DNA of 29,022 nucleotides, taken from contig SKYD01000077.1 of the NCBI GenBank assembly GCA_007128075.1, positions 1 to 29,022 of the forward strand, given 5' to 3'. Origin of the DNA: Thiorhodovibrio sp. GTDB lineage: Bacteria; Pseudomonadota; Gammaproteobacteria; Chromatiales; Chromatiaceae. The position numbers and the translations under genes were made by a program. The notes beneath the pieces were generated by a model. It was given only the letters and a program-made list of their open reading frames with translations. It was not told the DNA's origin and did no database searches. Positions 6,750 through 15,108 of this stretch are shown here, piece after piece. Positions within the stretch are counted from its first letter, which is position 1; each line of letters opens with the position of its first letter.

Positions 6750-7394
6750 TCAATCCTGTGGTTGCACCTGCCGAAAATCCGCCCCCTGAAAAACCCGCAC
6801 CGCGTTGCCCCGCTCAAGCTGAGTATGCTGCCGCCAGCGCCGATCCTCGGTCGTGCGTTTTGTTGCCTCGGCGCGTTCATTGAGCAGCGTGGCAAGCCGC
6901 GCCAACGCCAACCGTCGGTTCAGGTGCTGCGAGCGTTCTTCTTGACCCAGCACGCTAATCCCTGTCGGCAGGTGGGTGATGCGCACCGCGCTCTCGGTGC
7001 GGTTGACATGCTGACCGCCAGAGCCAGAAGCGCGGAGGGTTTCAATGCGCAATTCGCGCTCGTTCCAAGTCTCGACCCTCGGTTCCGCGAAGGCAGCGAC
7101 ACTGACAAACCAGTTCTTGCGCTTGTGATGCGGTCGATAGGGGCTGGCGCCAATCCACTGAATGGTGCCAAGCCAGTCGGCGACCTGGCTATCCACCTCG
7201 GCACCGCTGACTCGCAGTAACACAGAGCGAGCATCGCCAGGGTGCTGACCGGGCACGCGGTCGATCTCTTCCACATCGAGACCCCGCGCTGGCAGCGCGG
7301 CGATCACACAGGATGCCAGCCGACCCACCACCCATTCGCATTCCGCTGGGCAGCGACCAGCGGAAAGTTGCAGCCACAGGGTTGGCGTGCTCAT
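6750..7394 (-). CDS. prfH: Peptide chain release factor H homologue
   Basis: This 214-residue class I release-factor homologue lacks the codon-recognition domain. The GGQ motif that triggers peptidyl-tRNA hydrolysis is at 126-128 within RASGSGGQHVNRTESAVRIT, followed by the RF-type basic tail (RSQHLNRRLALARL). The start is ATG at 7394, overlapping the rtcB2 stop as ATGA; a longer frame to 7505 only runs through rtcB2 antisense phase and is rejected. In characterised systems PrfH releases peptides from ribosomes cleaved in the decoding centre of 16S rRNA so that RtcB2 can religate the rRNA. The pair is operonic here exactly as in those systems. It converges on the PP2C gene. Confidence 0.93.
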   Translation of the reverse strand: MSTPTLWLQLSAGRCPAECEWVVGRLASCVIAALPARGLDVEEIDRVPGQHPGDARSVLLRVSGAEVDSQVADWLGTIQWIGASPYRPHHKRKNWFVSVAAFAEPRVETWNERELRIETLRASGSGGQHVNRTESAVRITHLPTGISVLGQEERSQHLNRRLALARLATLLNERAEATKRTTEDRRWRQHTQLERGNAVRVFQGADFRQVQPQD

Positions 7395-8584
7395 CGCCGC
7401 CCCCGCTTGGGCTTGCGATCTTGGCGGTGTGAGTGCGTTCCTTGGCGATCTGGGCGACGGATTTTGTAAGTCAGCGCCGGGCGCAGGGTGGCAATGACCT
7501 GGCACAGGCCCGCATCGACCAAATCGGCAACGACGCGATCCACGGCTTTGTAGGCTTCCGGCGCTTCGTCATACAGCAGTTCCTTGTCTTCACACACAAC
7601 CCAACCGCCGAGCGCGGTCTTCTGTAAATCCTCGGGGCGTTGGCGAGCACTCAGACGCGGGCGAGCCTCGCCGCGTTTCCATTTACGCCCAGCGCCGTGG
7701 GCAAGCGAGCGCAAGCTGCTGTCAATCCCGTTGTCTTTTGTCAACAACGGCTTGACCAAATAAGACAGGCTGCCGCGTGAGCCGGGGATGACCACCGGCC
7801 CACGATCCGCCGGAGCAGCACCCTTGCGATGCAGCCACAGCGTCTCGCCCGTCCAGTCAATGGCTTGCACCAAATTGTGCCAGACATCCAGCCGCCGCTC
7901 ACCCTCCGCGCCCAAAGCATCGAGCAGGCGGAGCGCGATCAGCCGCCGATTGGCCTCGGCCCAACGGATGGCGTGATCATGCGCCTGGAGATAATCGCGG
8001 GCGGCAGCGGACGCTGGTTCCAACCCCGTGTGACCGTGCTGGTCGATGACCGTGCGCAAAACCGACTCCCCCAGCCCGCGTGAGCCGCTGTGAACCAGCA
8101 GCAACAGCCGTTCGGGGTCGAGATTGAGTTCAGCAACAGCGCTGGGATCAAACACCTCGGTCAAGCTCTGCACTTCAGCAAAATGATTGCCGCCGCCGAT
8201 GGTGCCAAGCGCCTGATCAAAGGCGGTGGGCGCAAGCCCCTGTTCAGTGCGCCAAGTGTCGAGGTCGCCGTCCCAAGGGCCTTCGAGCGCGGTCAAGCGT
8301 TCAGCAGCGCGTTCGGGCTTGAACTTGCGCACCGCCAGATCGGTCTGCCACAGCCCCATGCCGCAGCCGATGTCATTGCCGACCAGCGCCGGGTAGAGGC
8401 GATCAGCGAGAAACGCCGCGCCGATGGGATAGCCCTTGCCGGGATGAAGATCAGGCAGACCGACGGCGGCGCACATGCCAGGCAGCGCGGCGGTGTGTTC
8501 CAATTGGCGCAGAGCTTCGCCTTCGATCCAGGTCTCCGAGGAGGCGATGAGGTGAACGGGCGTTTTGTCCAAGCTGTTGTCCAT
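7391..8584 (-). CDS. rtcB2: RNA ligase RtcB2, PrfH-associated
   Basis: This 397-residue RtcB-family 3'-phosphate RNA ligase matches the size and layout of the PrfH-linked RtcB2 group. Metal and catalytic residues are in place: DIGCGMG (C74), GGGNHF (N133, H134), HSGSRG (H165), WHNLV (H236), PGSRGS, and AHGAGRKW, whose H296 is the guanylylated histidine. The ATG at 8584 gives the family-typical MDNSL start; a TTG at 8641 in the same frame would add 19 atypical residues. The gene overlaps prfH by 4 nt. The tail after about residue 375 is rich in Arg/Lys. Role: GTP-dependent religation of broken RNA, probably 16S rRNA, in the cytoplasm. Confidence 0.93.
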   Translation of the reverse strand: MDNSLDKTPVHLIASSETWIEGEALRQLEHTAALPGMCAAVGLPDLHPGKGYPIGAAFLADRLYPALVGNDIGCGMGLWQTDLAVRKFKPERAAERLTALEGPWDGDLDTWRTEQGLAPTAFDQALGTIGGGNHFAEVQSLTEVFDPSAVAELNLDPERLLLLVHSGSRGLGESVLRTVIDQHGHTGLEPASAAARDYLQAHDHAIRWAEANRRLIALRLLDALGAEGERRLDVWHNLVQAIDWTGETLWLHRKGAAPADRGPVVIPGSRGSLSYLVKPLLTKDNGIDSSLRSLAHGAGRKWKRGEARPRLSARQRPEDLQKTALGGWVVCEDKELLYDEAPEAYKAVDRVVADLVDAGLCQVIATLRPALTYKIRRPDRQGTHSHRQDRKPKRGRR

Positions 8585-8665
8585 GTCAATGGGTTTTGAA
8601 GACGGGTTGATGACTGAGTGTTTGAAATTTTTTGTTATCAAGCAATCGCCATTAGTTTTGAAGCA

Positions 8666-8685
8666 TTATACTCATTAAATTATAT
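8666..8685 (-). promoter_or_regulatory. Putative AT-rich promoter region of rtcB2-prfH
   Basis: On the minus strand two TATAAT hexamers are visible (complement at 8680-8685 and 8666-8671) within an AT-rich stretch 80-100 bases upstream of the rtcB2 ATG. Neither has a good TTGACA-like partner at 16-18 bases, so which is used is unclear. The local base composition stands out from both flanking genes. Confidence 0.4.
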
Positions 8686-8774
8686 ACTTACTAACCAATG
8701 AACTAAACCGTCTAAATATGATGGCGTAGGTCGGGCATCAAGGCGCGCTCAACGGATCGTTGTTGGACTGGAAA

Positions 8775-9317
8775 TTAACTGCGCTGATTTTTCTGTGGAT
8801 TGCGCAGCAGCACATAGAGTGCGCCAGTGCCGCCATCGTGACGCGGGGTGCTGCAAAACGCCAACACATCATCTTGTTGGCGTAACCAATGGTTGAGTTT
8901 GCCTTTTAACACTGGCTGCTGACCAGGTGAGCGTCCGCCTTTGCCGTGAATGATGCGGACACAACGGATTCTGTGCTCACGGCAATGGTTTAAAAATTCA
9001 CATAGCGTTTCATAAGCATAGGCACTGGTTAGCCCATGCAGGTCTAGCTCAAGCAGGGTGGGGATGCGACCGCGTTGCAGATCATACAACACTCGTTGTT
9101 GTAGCCCAGGGCGGCGATAGAGCAGATATTCAGGGATTTCTCGACCTGTCACATCTTGTTCCCAGGTGCTCTTGTCGCTATCGAGCTGTGGTTGGGGGCG
9201 CGGCTGTGGTGGCAGTTTACGGCGATATGGCTCAACAACATTGGATTGCAGTGGCTCAACATCGGCCATTTCGCTGTGAAAAAGTGCCACATCTGCATCG
9301 GCAAGCGTTTTTTTCAT
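8775..9317 (-). CDS. Smr-domain protein, SmrA/SmrB-like endonuclease
   Basis: This 180-residue protein has the proteobacterial SmrA/SmrB arrangement: an N-terminal acidic segment (LADADVALFHSEMADVEPL), a proline-rich linker (32-44), then a C-terminal Smr domain with LDLHG at 91-95 and HGKGG at 124-128, ending in GGTGALYVLLR. The middle (YRRPGLQQRVLYDLQRGR) is closest to SmrA/YdaL from memory. The DLHG motif, absent from E. coli SmrA but present in SmrB, suggests nuclease competence. SmrB cleaves mRNA between collided ribosomes. It is transcribed divergently from surE, 44 bases away, and codirectionally with rtcB2, which starts 190 bases further on. Confidence 0.85.
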   Translation of the reverse strand: MKKTLADADVALFHSEMADVEPLQSNVVEPYRRKLPPQPRPQPQLDSDKSTWEQDVTGREIPEYLLYRRPGLQQRVLYDLQRGRIPTLLELDLHGLTSAYAYETLCEFLNHCREHRIRCVRIIHGKGGRSPGQQPVLKGKLNHWLRQQDDVLAFCSTPRHDGGTGALYVLLRNPQKNQRS

Positions 9318-9361
9318 CCAGCTATGATAAATTATTGGTTTGATAAGTGGCAGGTTGACGC

Positions 9362-10111
9362 ATGAATATTTTACTCACCAACGATGATGGCTATCTTGCC
9401 CCAGGGTTGCGGGTGCTGGCGGCTGAATTAGCCCGCCACGGTGAGGTCACTATTGTGGCACCAGATCGTGACCGCAGCGGTTCCAGCCATTCGTTAACGC
9501 TGAATGTGCCGATTCGTGCCGAGCAGCTTGAGGATCGTCTATATCGGGTTGCGGGAACTCCAACCGATTGTGTGCATTTAGCAATCACTGGCCTGTTGTC
9601 CCAGCCCCCCGATGTCGTGGTCTCTGGTATCAATCACGGGGCGAATCTAGGTGACGATGTACTTTATTCGGGCACTGTTGCCGCTGCCACCGAAGGGCGT
9701 TTTCTCGGCGTGCCAGCGTTGGCGATCTCACAGGTGGCGCATGAGCCGCAGCATCTGGCAACGGCTGCGCACATTGCCGGCTGTTTGGTTGCTGGGCTTG
9801 AGCAGGCCAAGCTAGATGGCGCGTTGATTCTCAATGTCAATGTTCCCGATCTGCCACTCAGCGCAGTGCGCGGTCTGCGTGCCACCCGGCTGGGCAATCG
9901 CCACAAATCAGAGCCAGTGATTGCAACGACTGATCCACGCGGGCGACCGATTTACTGGATCGGGGCAGCCGGTGCCGAACAAGACGCTGGCGATGGCACA
10001 GATTTTCACGCCGTGCGCGAGGGCTTGGTGTCGGTGACGCCATTGCAGGTCGATAGCACCCGCCATCGCGCCCTGGCTCCTCTTGGGCAGTGGCTACAAG
10101 ATTTGTACTAA
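9362..10111 (+). CDS. surE: 5'/3'-nucleotidase SurE
   Basis: This 249-residue protein has the full SurE signature: NDDG (D8, D9 bind metal), APDRDRSGSSHS (S39), a VAGTPTDCV loop, and SGINHGANLGDDVLYSGTVAAA. Family members are metal-dependent phosphatases acting on nucleoside monophosphates, cytoplasmic and linked to stress survival. Length matches the family (about 250). The start ATG 9362 gives the canonical MNILLTNDDG. It heads a block surE-pcm-yqaA-nlpD that is conserved across many Gammaproteobacteria, with pcm starting about 40 bases downstream. Confidence 0.97.
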   Translation: MNILLTNDDGYLAPGLRVLAAELARHGEVTIVAPDRDRSGSSHSLTLNVPIRAEQLEDRLYRVAGTPTDCVHLAITGLLSQPPDVVVSGINHGANLGDDVLYSGTVAAATEGRFLGVPALAISQVAHEPQHLATAAHIAGCLVAGLEQAKLDGALILNVNVPDLPLSAVRGLRATRLGNRHKSEPVIATTDPRGRPIYWIGAAGAEQDAGDGTDFHAVREGLVSVTPLQVDSTRHRALAPLGQWLQDLY

Positions 10112-10152
10112 AAAAAATGTGGCTCACGGCGACGAACGACGAAGGCAGCGGC

Positions 10153-10785
10153 ATGACCTCGCAGCGCACCCGCGAGCGCTTGGTGCAACAATTAGCCGCC
10201 GCTGGAATTAAAAACCAGCAGGTGCTGGATGTGATGCGCCGGGTGCCACGCCATCTGTTTATTGATGAGGCACTGGCCAGTCGCGCCTATGATGATTCAG
10301 CGTTGCCGATTGGCCATGGCCAAACCATCTCGCATCCGTTGACGGTGGCGCGGATGACTGAGGCAGTGCTTGAGGGGCATGAGTGCTCGACAATTCTTGA
10401 GGTCGGCACCGGGTCTGGATTTCAAACCGCTGTGCTTGCGGCACTGGTGCGTCGCGTCTATAGCATCGAGCGACTTGAGGTGCTGGCACGCGAGGCCGCT
10501 CTGCGCTTGCGCTCCTTAAAATTGCGCAATGTTCGGCTACGCTATGGCGATGGGCACTATGGCTGGTCAGAATTCGCACCCTATGATGGTATCTTAGTGG
10601 CGGCGGCGGCCAGTGGCGTGCCGCGTCAGCTTGCCGATCAACTGGTTTGTGGTGGGCATTTGGTGTTACCAATTGACAACATCGATCATCAAATTTTGGT
10701 GCGGGTGACGCGCACTAGCAACGGATTTAAGCAGGAGGTGCTCGGGCCGGCCACCTTTGTGCCACTTGTCGGAGGAATTGGCTGA
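10153..10785 (+). CDS. pcm: Protein-L-isoaspartate O-methyltransferase
   Basis: This protein of about 210 residues repairs isoaspartyl residues in damaged proteins using S-adenosylmethionine. It carries ALPIGHGQTISHP (family motif), LEVGTGSGFQTAVLA (SAM-binding motif I), YSIERLEVLA and the terminal FVPLVGGIG. I chose ATG 10153 (MTSQRTRERLV, as in Pseudomonas-type Pcm) because GAAGG lies just upstream; the frame is open from an in-frame ATG at 10090 that would overlap surE. It overlaps the yqaA gene by one base (TGATG). Confidence 0.95.
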   Translation: MTSQRTRERLVQQLAAAGIKNQQVLDVMRRVPRHLFIDEALASRAYDDSALPIGHGQTISHPLTVARMTEAVLEGHECSTILEVGTGSGFQTAVLAALVRRVYSIERLEVLAREAALRLRSLKLRNVRLRYGDGHYGWSEFAPYDGILVAAAASGVPRQLADQLVCGGHLVLPIDNIDHQILVRVTRTSNGFKQEVLGPATFVPLVGGIG

Positions 10786-11366
10786 TGCGGTTATTTTTAC
10801 CATTCTATCAACGGGTGATGCAGTGGTCGCGGCATCGTCACGCACCCTGGTATCTAGGGGTGCTGAGTTTTGCCGACTCCTCCTTTTTTCCAATCCCGCC
10901 AGATGTGATGCTGGCACCGATGTGCCTGGCGCGCCCACCTCGGGCACTGTTTTTGGCACTGCTGACCACGCTGACCTCGGTGGCAGGCGGGGTGTTTGGC
11001 TATTTGATTGGCGCATTTGCTTTTGACATCATTGCCCCTTGGGTCAGCGACGGCGGCCACTATGCCGAGGCGTTTGAGCAGGCGCGGCTGTGGTTTGAGC
11101 AATGGGGATTGTGGGCGGTGTTGTTGGCGGGTTTTTCGCCGATTCCCTATAAAATTTTCACTGTCAGTGCTGGATTTCTTTCGATGTCGCTGCTGCCGTT
11201 TGTGCTGGCTTCAATCATCGGACGCGGGTCGCGGTTTTTTCTTGTCGCCATTTTGATGGCCTGGGGCGGACCAGCAATGGAAGAGCGGTTGCGGCATTGG
11301 GTCGATGGATTAGGCTGGCTGACGGTGGTGCTAATTGTCGTGCTGGTGGTGATATTGTATCTTTAG
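10785..11366 (+). CDS. YqaA-family inner-membrane protein (VTT/DedA-like)
   Basis: This 193-residue membrane protein resembles the YqaA branch of the SNARE-associated/VTT (DedA-like) superfamily. It has SFADSSFFPIPPDVMLAPM near residue 28, several glycine-rich helices, and AGFSPIPYKIFTVSAGFLSM at about 118, both diagnostic of YqaA. About five transmembrane segments are expected. DedA-family proteins act in lipid-carrier or lipid flipping and proton-motive-force homeostasis; the role of YqaA itself is not established. Its position between pcm and nlpD is typical in relatives. It ends about 10 bases before nlpD. Confidence 0.88.
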   Translation: MRLFLPFYQRVMQWSRHRHAPWYLGVLSFADSSFFPIPPDVMLAPMCLARPPRALFLALLTTLTSVAGGVFGYLIGAFAFDIIAPWVSDGGHYAEAFEQARLWFEQWGLWAVLLAGFSPIPYKIFTVSAGFLSMSLLPFVLASIIGRGSRFFLVAILMAWGGPAMEERLRHWVDGLGWLTVVLIVVLVVILYL

Positions 11367-11376
11367 GATTGTGCTC

Positions 11377-12195
11377 ATGCGTGTTGGTCACCTGATTATT
11401 TATACTGTGGTGCTGTTATGGCTGGGCGGTTGTGCCGGTGGCTTTGCGCCGGTGGATTCGCGTGATGCTTTAGAACCAGCCCCCCCCGGCTTTCATCGGG
11501 TGCGCCCGGGCGACACGCTCTATGGCATTGCCCGTCGCTATCGAACCAATTGGCAACAACTGGCTGAATTAAACGCACTGCGCTCTCCCGATGCCATCTA
11601 TGCGGGATCCTTATTGCGGATTGATCCCGATGCCCCTGCACCAACGCCGCGCAGACGACCGCAAACCGCCGCCAGCGCCCAGCCGAGTGCCTCCCCGGCG
11701 ACGCGCCCGCAACCGAGCACACCCAGTACGCCACCGTCTCGACCCGCAACCCCAGCACCACCCGATCCACCTGCCACCGCTGCGGGGCGCATCCCTGGCG
11801 ATGTCACGCGCACTGTTGCCAACATTCAATGGCGTTGGCCAGTTGAGGGCACTGTCAGACAAACTTTTCGTGAGGGTGATCGCACCCGCCAAGGGCTGCG
11901 GATTGAGACCAGCGCTGGAACCATGGTGCGGGCAGCAGCAGCAGGGAGCGTGGTGTATAGCGGCAGCGGACTTAAAGGCTATGGCAACCTGATTATTGTC
12001 AAACACAGCAATGATTTTCTCAGTGCCTATGGCTTTAATCGGCGACTGATTGCCACCGAAGGCACCGAGGTCAGCAGCGGCCAGGTGCTTGCTGAGGTCG
12101 GGGAAGATGCCAAGGGGGATTATCTGCTGCATTTTGAGATTCGCCGCGAAGGCGTGGCAGTGGATCCACTGCGTTATCTGCCGGTGTTGCGTTAG
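11377..12195 (+). CDS. nlpD: NlpD-like lipoprotein: LysM plus degenerate M23 (LytM) domain
   Basis: This 272-residue envelope lipoprotein has a signal peptide ending in the lipobox LGGC (C19). A LysM peptidoglycan-binding module (VRPGDTLYGIARRY, about 40-85) is followed by a proline/alanine/threonine-rich linker, then a C-terminal LytM/M23 domain. In the LytM domain the HxH motif reads LLHFEIR and the region that should supply another zinc ligand reads SAYGFNRR, so metal ligands are missing. This fits NlpD/EnvC-type activators of the amidases that split septal peptidoglycan, not an active protease. I prefer ATG 11377 because TAGGA lies 8 bases upstream; a GTG at 11371 is too close to it. rpoS does not follow. 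Confidence 0.92.
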   Translation: MRVGHLIIYTVVLLWLGGCAGGFAPVDSRDALEPAPPGFHRVRPGDTLYGIARRYRTNWQQLAELNALRSPDAIYAGSLLRIDPDAPAPTPRRRPQTAASAQPSASPATRPQPSTPSTPPSRPATPAPPDPPATAAGRIPGDVTRTVANIQWRWPVEGTVRQTFREGDRTRQGLRIETSAGTMVRAAAAGSVVYSGSGLKGYGNLIIVKHSNDFLSAYGFNRRLIATEGTEVSSGQVLAEVGEDAKGDYLLHFEIRREGVAVDPLRYLPVLR

Positions 12196-12247
12196 TGCGC
12201 GATCCTGCCCATTAGATGATCTGACTCAAGGAACACGAAAAATCAGA

Positions 12248-13519
12248 ATGATGAAATCAATTTCAGAAAATGTGTTATTGGTCGATGATAGCCGTTCACT
12301 CAGTCAATATCTGCAACAGCGCATCCAAGAGGTCACTGGGGTCAATGTGATCTGTGCTAACTCAATGGCGCAGGCACAACAGTTACTTACCGAGCATCCG
12401 GCGCATTTTTTAGTTGCTATCTTGGATTTGAATTTACCTGACGCGCCCAATGGTGAGATCATCGCTGAATTCAAACACACCGATATTCCAGTGATTGTGT
12501 TGACTGGATATCTTAGTGAACAGTTGCGTGAGCAATTATTAACCCAATCGCACATTATTGATTATGTCATTAAAAACAACCCCAGCGAGATTGGCTACAT
12601 TGCCAATCTGGTGCGGCGAATCCATCGCAACCATCAGATTAAAATTTTAATTGTTGATGACTCACGGAGCTTTCGCCTTTATTTGCAAGAATTATTGCAT
12701 ACCCACTGTTATCTGACTGTCGATGCCGCCAATGGCGAAGAAGCGTTGCAACAATTAAATGCCCATCGCGATATTCGTTTGGTGCTAACTGATTTTCACA
12801 TGCCAAAAATGAATGGCCAGGAGCTGATTACTGCCATTCGTCGTCAACATGACCGCAACCAGCTCGCCATTATTGGAATTTCTGATCAAGCAAGCCCGGT
12901 GACCTCAGTTAAACTGCTAAAAGCTGGGGCGAACGATTTTATTGCCAAACCATTTCTGACTGAAGAATTTTTTTGTCGAATTACTCAAAATATTGAAACA
13001 CTTGAATTTATTGACTTTTTCCGTGATTCAGCGATTCGTGATTTTTTAACCCAATTGCACAATCGCCGCTATCTATTTGAAGCCGGTATGGCGCACTACC
13101 AAAAAGCCGACCGAGGTGAGATTAAGCTGGCACTTGCCTTAATTGATATTGATTTTTTTAAAAAGGTCAATGATACGCACGGCCATTTAGCTGGTGATCA
13201 GGTGCTCAAAAAAGTCGCCCAAGCGTTGCACCAGCAGATGCAAGAGCAAGATATTTTAGTGCGTTATGATAGTGAAGAATTCTGTTTGCTGCTGCCAGGA
13301 GATACCCTCACTGAGGCCAAGCTTATGGCGCGACTCAATGCCCTCCGCGAGGCGGTGGCGGCATTGCAGGTGCCGCATCTTGATGGCGTGCTCAAGGTGA
13401 CAATTAGTATTGGGGCAACTTTTAAGCTTTGCGAATCGCTCTCGGCAATGATTGATGTTGCCGATGCCGCGCTGTATCAGGCCAAAGAATCAGGCCGCAA
13501 CTGTGTTCATTTGGGCTAG
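12248..13519 (+). CDS. Dual-receiver GGDEF-domain protein with degenerate DSEEF signature
   Basis: This 423-residue protein has two response-regulator receiver domains: REC1 (D13, D14, phospho-acceptor D60, T87, K109) and REC2 (D137, D138, acceptor D182, S212, K234). A GGDEF domain runs from about 265 to 420 (DFLTQLHNRRYLFE, IDIDFFKKVNDTHGHLAGDQVL). The layout is PleD-like. The signature that should read GGDEF/GGEEF reads DSEEF (341-345), and the product-inhibition RxxD site is QEQD. Catalysis is therefore doubtful, and it may bind nucleotide or act through its receivers. The ATG 12248 has AAGGA 15 bases upstream. Taking the place where rpoS often follows nlpD, it starts 52 bases after nlpD. 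Confidence 0.9.
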   Translation: MMKSISENVLLVDDSRSLSQYLQQRIQEVTGVNVICANSMAQAQQLLTEHPAHFLVAILDLNLPDAPNGEIIAEFKHTDIPVIVLTGYLSEQLREQLLTQSHIIDYVIKNNPSEIGYIANLVRRIHRNHQIKILIVDDSRSFRLYLQELLHTHCYLTVDAANGEEALQQLNAHRDIRLVLTDFHMPKMNGQELITAIRRQHDRNQLAIIGISDQASPVTSVKLLKAGANDFIAKPFLTEEFFCRITQNIETLEFIDFFRDSAIRDFLTQLHNRRYLFEAGMAHYQKADRGEIKLALALIDIDFFKKVNDTHGHLAGDQVLKKVAQALHQQMQEQDILVRYDSEEFCLLLPGDTLTEAKLMARLNALREAVAALQVPHLDGVLKVTISIGATFKLCESLSAMIDVADAALYQAKESGRNCVHLG

Positions 13520-13554
13520 TGTTAAATACCAAAAATGATTGTTAATTTTAAACC

Positions 13555-14160
13555 ATGATCGGACGCATCCGTGGTGAAATTGTCCTCAAACAGCCGCCGC
13601 TGTTGCTGCTTGAGGTTCAGGGCATCGGCTATGAAATCGAGGCACCCTTATCGGTGTTTTACGATCTGCCGCCTGTCGGCGAGACTGTGACTTTAATCAC
13701 CCATCTGTTGATTCGTGACGATGCCCATGTGCTCTATGGTTTTCTTCACGAACGGGAGCGGGCACTGTTTCGCAATCTGCTGAAAGTCAGTGGTGTGGGA
13801 GCGCGCATGGCGCTGGCAATTCTCTCAGGAATGGATGCTCAGGGTTTTGCGCGCTGTGTTGAGCAAGAAGACTTGACCGCGCTCAAGCGGTTGCCTGGCA
13901 TTGGCCATAAGACCGCGCAGCGGCTGGTGGTGGAGATGCGTGATCGGCTGGCGCAGATTGCATCGAGCACCGGCGCGGTGGCAATCGATGGTCGCGGCAC
14001 TGCGGCACCGCCCGACGCGCTGAGCGAGGCGATCAGTGCTTTGATTGCATTGGGCTACAAACCTGCTGAGGCACAGCGCATGGCACGGTCAGTTGACCAT
14101 GACGGGCACAGCCCCGAGGCAATTATCCGCGCTGCCTTGCAAATCGCGGGGGCGCGCTAA
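13555..14160 (+). CDS. ruvA: Holliday junction branch migration protein RuvA
   Basis: This 201-residue protein has the full RuvA layout: an N-terminal OB fold (MIGRIRGEIVLKQPPLLLLE, GIGYEIEAP), tandem helix-hairpin-helix motifs (LLKVSGVGARMALAIL and LKRLPGIGHKTAQRLVVEM) that grip DNA, and a C-terminal domain (SEAISALIALGYKPAEAQRM) that contacts RuvB. It forms tetramers on four-way junctions and directs RuvB-driven branch migration. ruvB and ruvC are not adjacent, whereas a uracil-DNA glycosylase gene starts 10 bases downstream. The ribosome site before ATG 13555 is weak. Confidence 0.97.
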   Translation: MIGRIRGEIVLKQPPLLLLEVQGIGYEIEAPLSVFYDLPPVGETVTLITHLLIRDDAHVLYGFLHERERALFRNLLKVSGVGARMALAILSGMDAQGFARCVEQEDLTALKRLPGIGHKTAQRLVVEMRDRLAQIASSTGAVAIDGRGTAAPPDALSEAISALIALGYKPAEAQRMARSVDHDGHSPEAIIRAALQIAGAR

Positions 14161-14170
14161 GGTGTTGTTG

Positions 14171-14953
14171 ATGGATCAAACACGCAGTCAACAGTATTTG
14201 CAAGCAATCGGTGTGGTGCGCTGGCGGTCACGCTATGCGCCTGTTGCCGCTGTGCTGCCGCCAGTTAATCCCGCACCACTGAAGCCGCCCGCATCGCCTG
14301 AGCCGCCGCCAGCACCTGTCGCGCCCGATTCTCCCGCGCCAGTGCCTGAACTCGAGCCGCCATTGTCTACAGCCTGGGATTGGCCAACGCTACAAGCCAA
14401 GGTTGCTGACTGCCAGGCCTGTGCGCTGCGTGCCGGATGCAGTCAAACCGTGTTTGGAACTGGCAATCGTCAGGCGGAGCTGATGCTCATCGGTGAGGCA
14501 CCAGGGCAGGATGAAGATCGCCAAGGCGAGCCATTTGTCGGACGCGCTGGACAGTTGCTCAACCAGATGCTGGCTGCCATCGGGCATCAACGCGAGCAGG
14601 TGTATATCGGCAATATCATCAAATGTCGCCCGCCAGGCAACCGCGATCCTAAGCCAGAGGAGATCGCCTGTTGTCGGGGGTATATCGAACGGCAGATTGA
14701 GCTAGTGGCGCCCAAGGTGTTGTTGTGCTTAGGGCGCGTGGCAGCGCAGGCGTTATTAGCCAACAATGATCCCGTGGGGCGGCTGCGGGGGCAGTGGTAT
14801 TGTTACGGCGAACACCAGATTCCGCTGCGCGTGACCTATCATCCATCCTACTATCTGCGCACCCCAGCCCACAAGGCATTCGGCTGGCAAGATTTACAAC
14901 AGGTGATGCGCCAACTGCGCACGAAAACAGGCATCGATGTGGCTAAATCCTAA
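14171..14953 (+). CDS. Family 4 (type) uracil-DNA glycosylase, Fe-S containing
   Basis: This 260-residue protein has a proline-rich N-terminal linker (about 26-65) followed by a family 4 UDG domain. Four cysteines fit the [4Fe-4S] ligands: CQAC at 81-84 with C90 close by, C152 in NIIKCRPPGNRDP, and C167/C168. GEAPGQDEDRQGEPFVGRAG (109-128) carries the catalytic-loop motif, and TYHPSYYLR the HPS motif. It excises uracil from DNA. Start ATG 14171 is chosen because the upstream extension is antisense-like and lacks family similarity. It follows ruvA by 10 bases, implying a DNA-repair transcription unit. Confidence 0.92.
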   Translation: MDQTRSQQYLQAIGVVRWRSRYAPVAAVLPPVNPAPLKPPASPEPPPAPVAPDSPAPVPELEPPLSTAWDWPTLQAKVADCQACALRAGCSQTVFGTGNRQAELMLIGEAPGQDEDRQGEPFVGRAGQLLNQMLAAIGHQREQVYIGNIIKCRPPGNRDPKPEEIACCRGYIERQIELVAPKVLLCLGRVAAQALLANNDPVGRLRGQWYCYGEHQIPLRVTYHPSYYLRTPAHKAFGWQDLQQVMRQLRTKTGIDVAKS

Positions 14954-15108
14954 GCCACCACTGTCGATTGAGGCGAGCGCCAACGCCATCATCGTCACTG
15001 CTATGATTGACAGCAAGCGGTGTGACACAACACAATGATCGACCGCCCGTTCAGCGAAGCATCCTAAAAACAGCGGGCGTGGTATTTTCAACGAGAAGGA
15101 GGGACAAC

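Noticed and set aside
7395..7505. N-terminal extension of PrfH
   Set aside because: The extra 37 codons overlap rtcB2 out of phase; the ATGA start at 7394 is the standard coupled start.
8090..8599. 169-residue plus-strand ORF opposite rtcB2
   Set aside because: Antisense shadow of a fully conserved RtcB2 gene.
9318..9361. Divergent promoter pair between smr and surE
   Set aside because: AT-rich with TATGAT-like boxes on both strands, but no -35 partner good enough to call.
11611..12132. 173-residue minus-strand ORF opposite nlpD
   Set aside because: Shadow of the LysM-LytM gene; no motif of its own.
12050..12247. Upstream extension of the GGDEF protein
   Set aside because: It overlaps nlpD in another frame and has a low-complexity Cys-rich sequence; the receiver domain begins right after ATG 12248.
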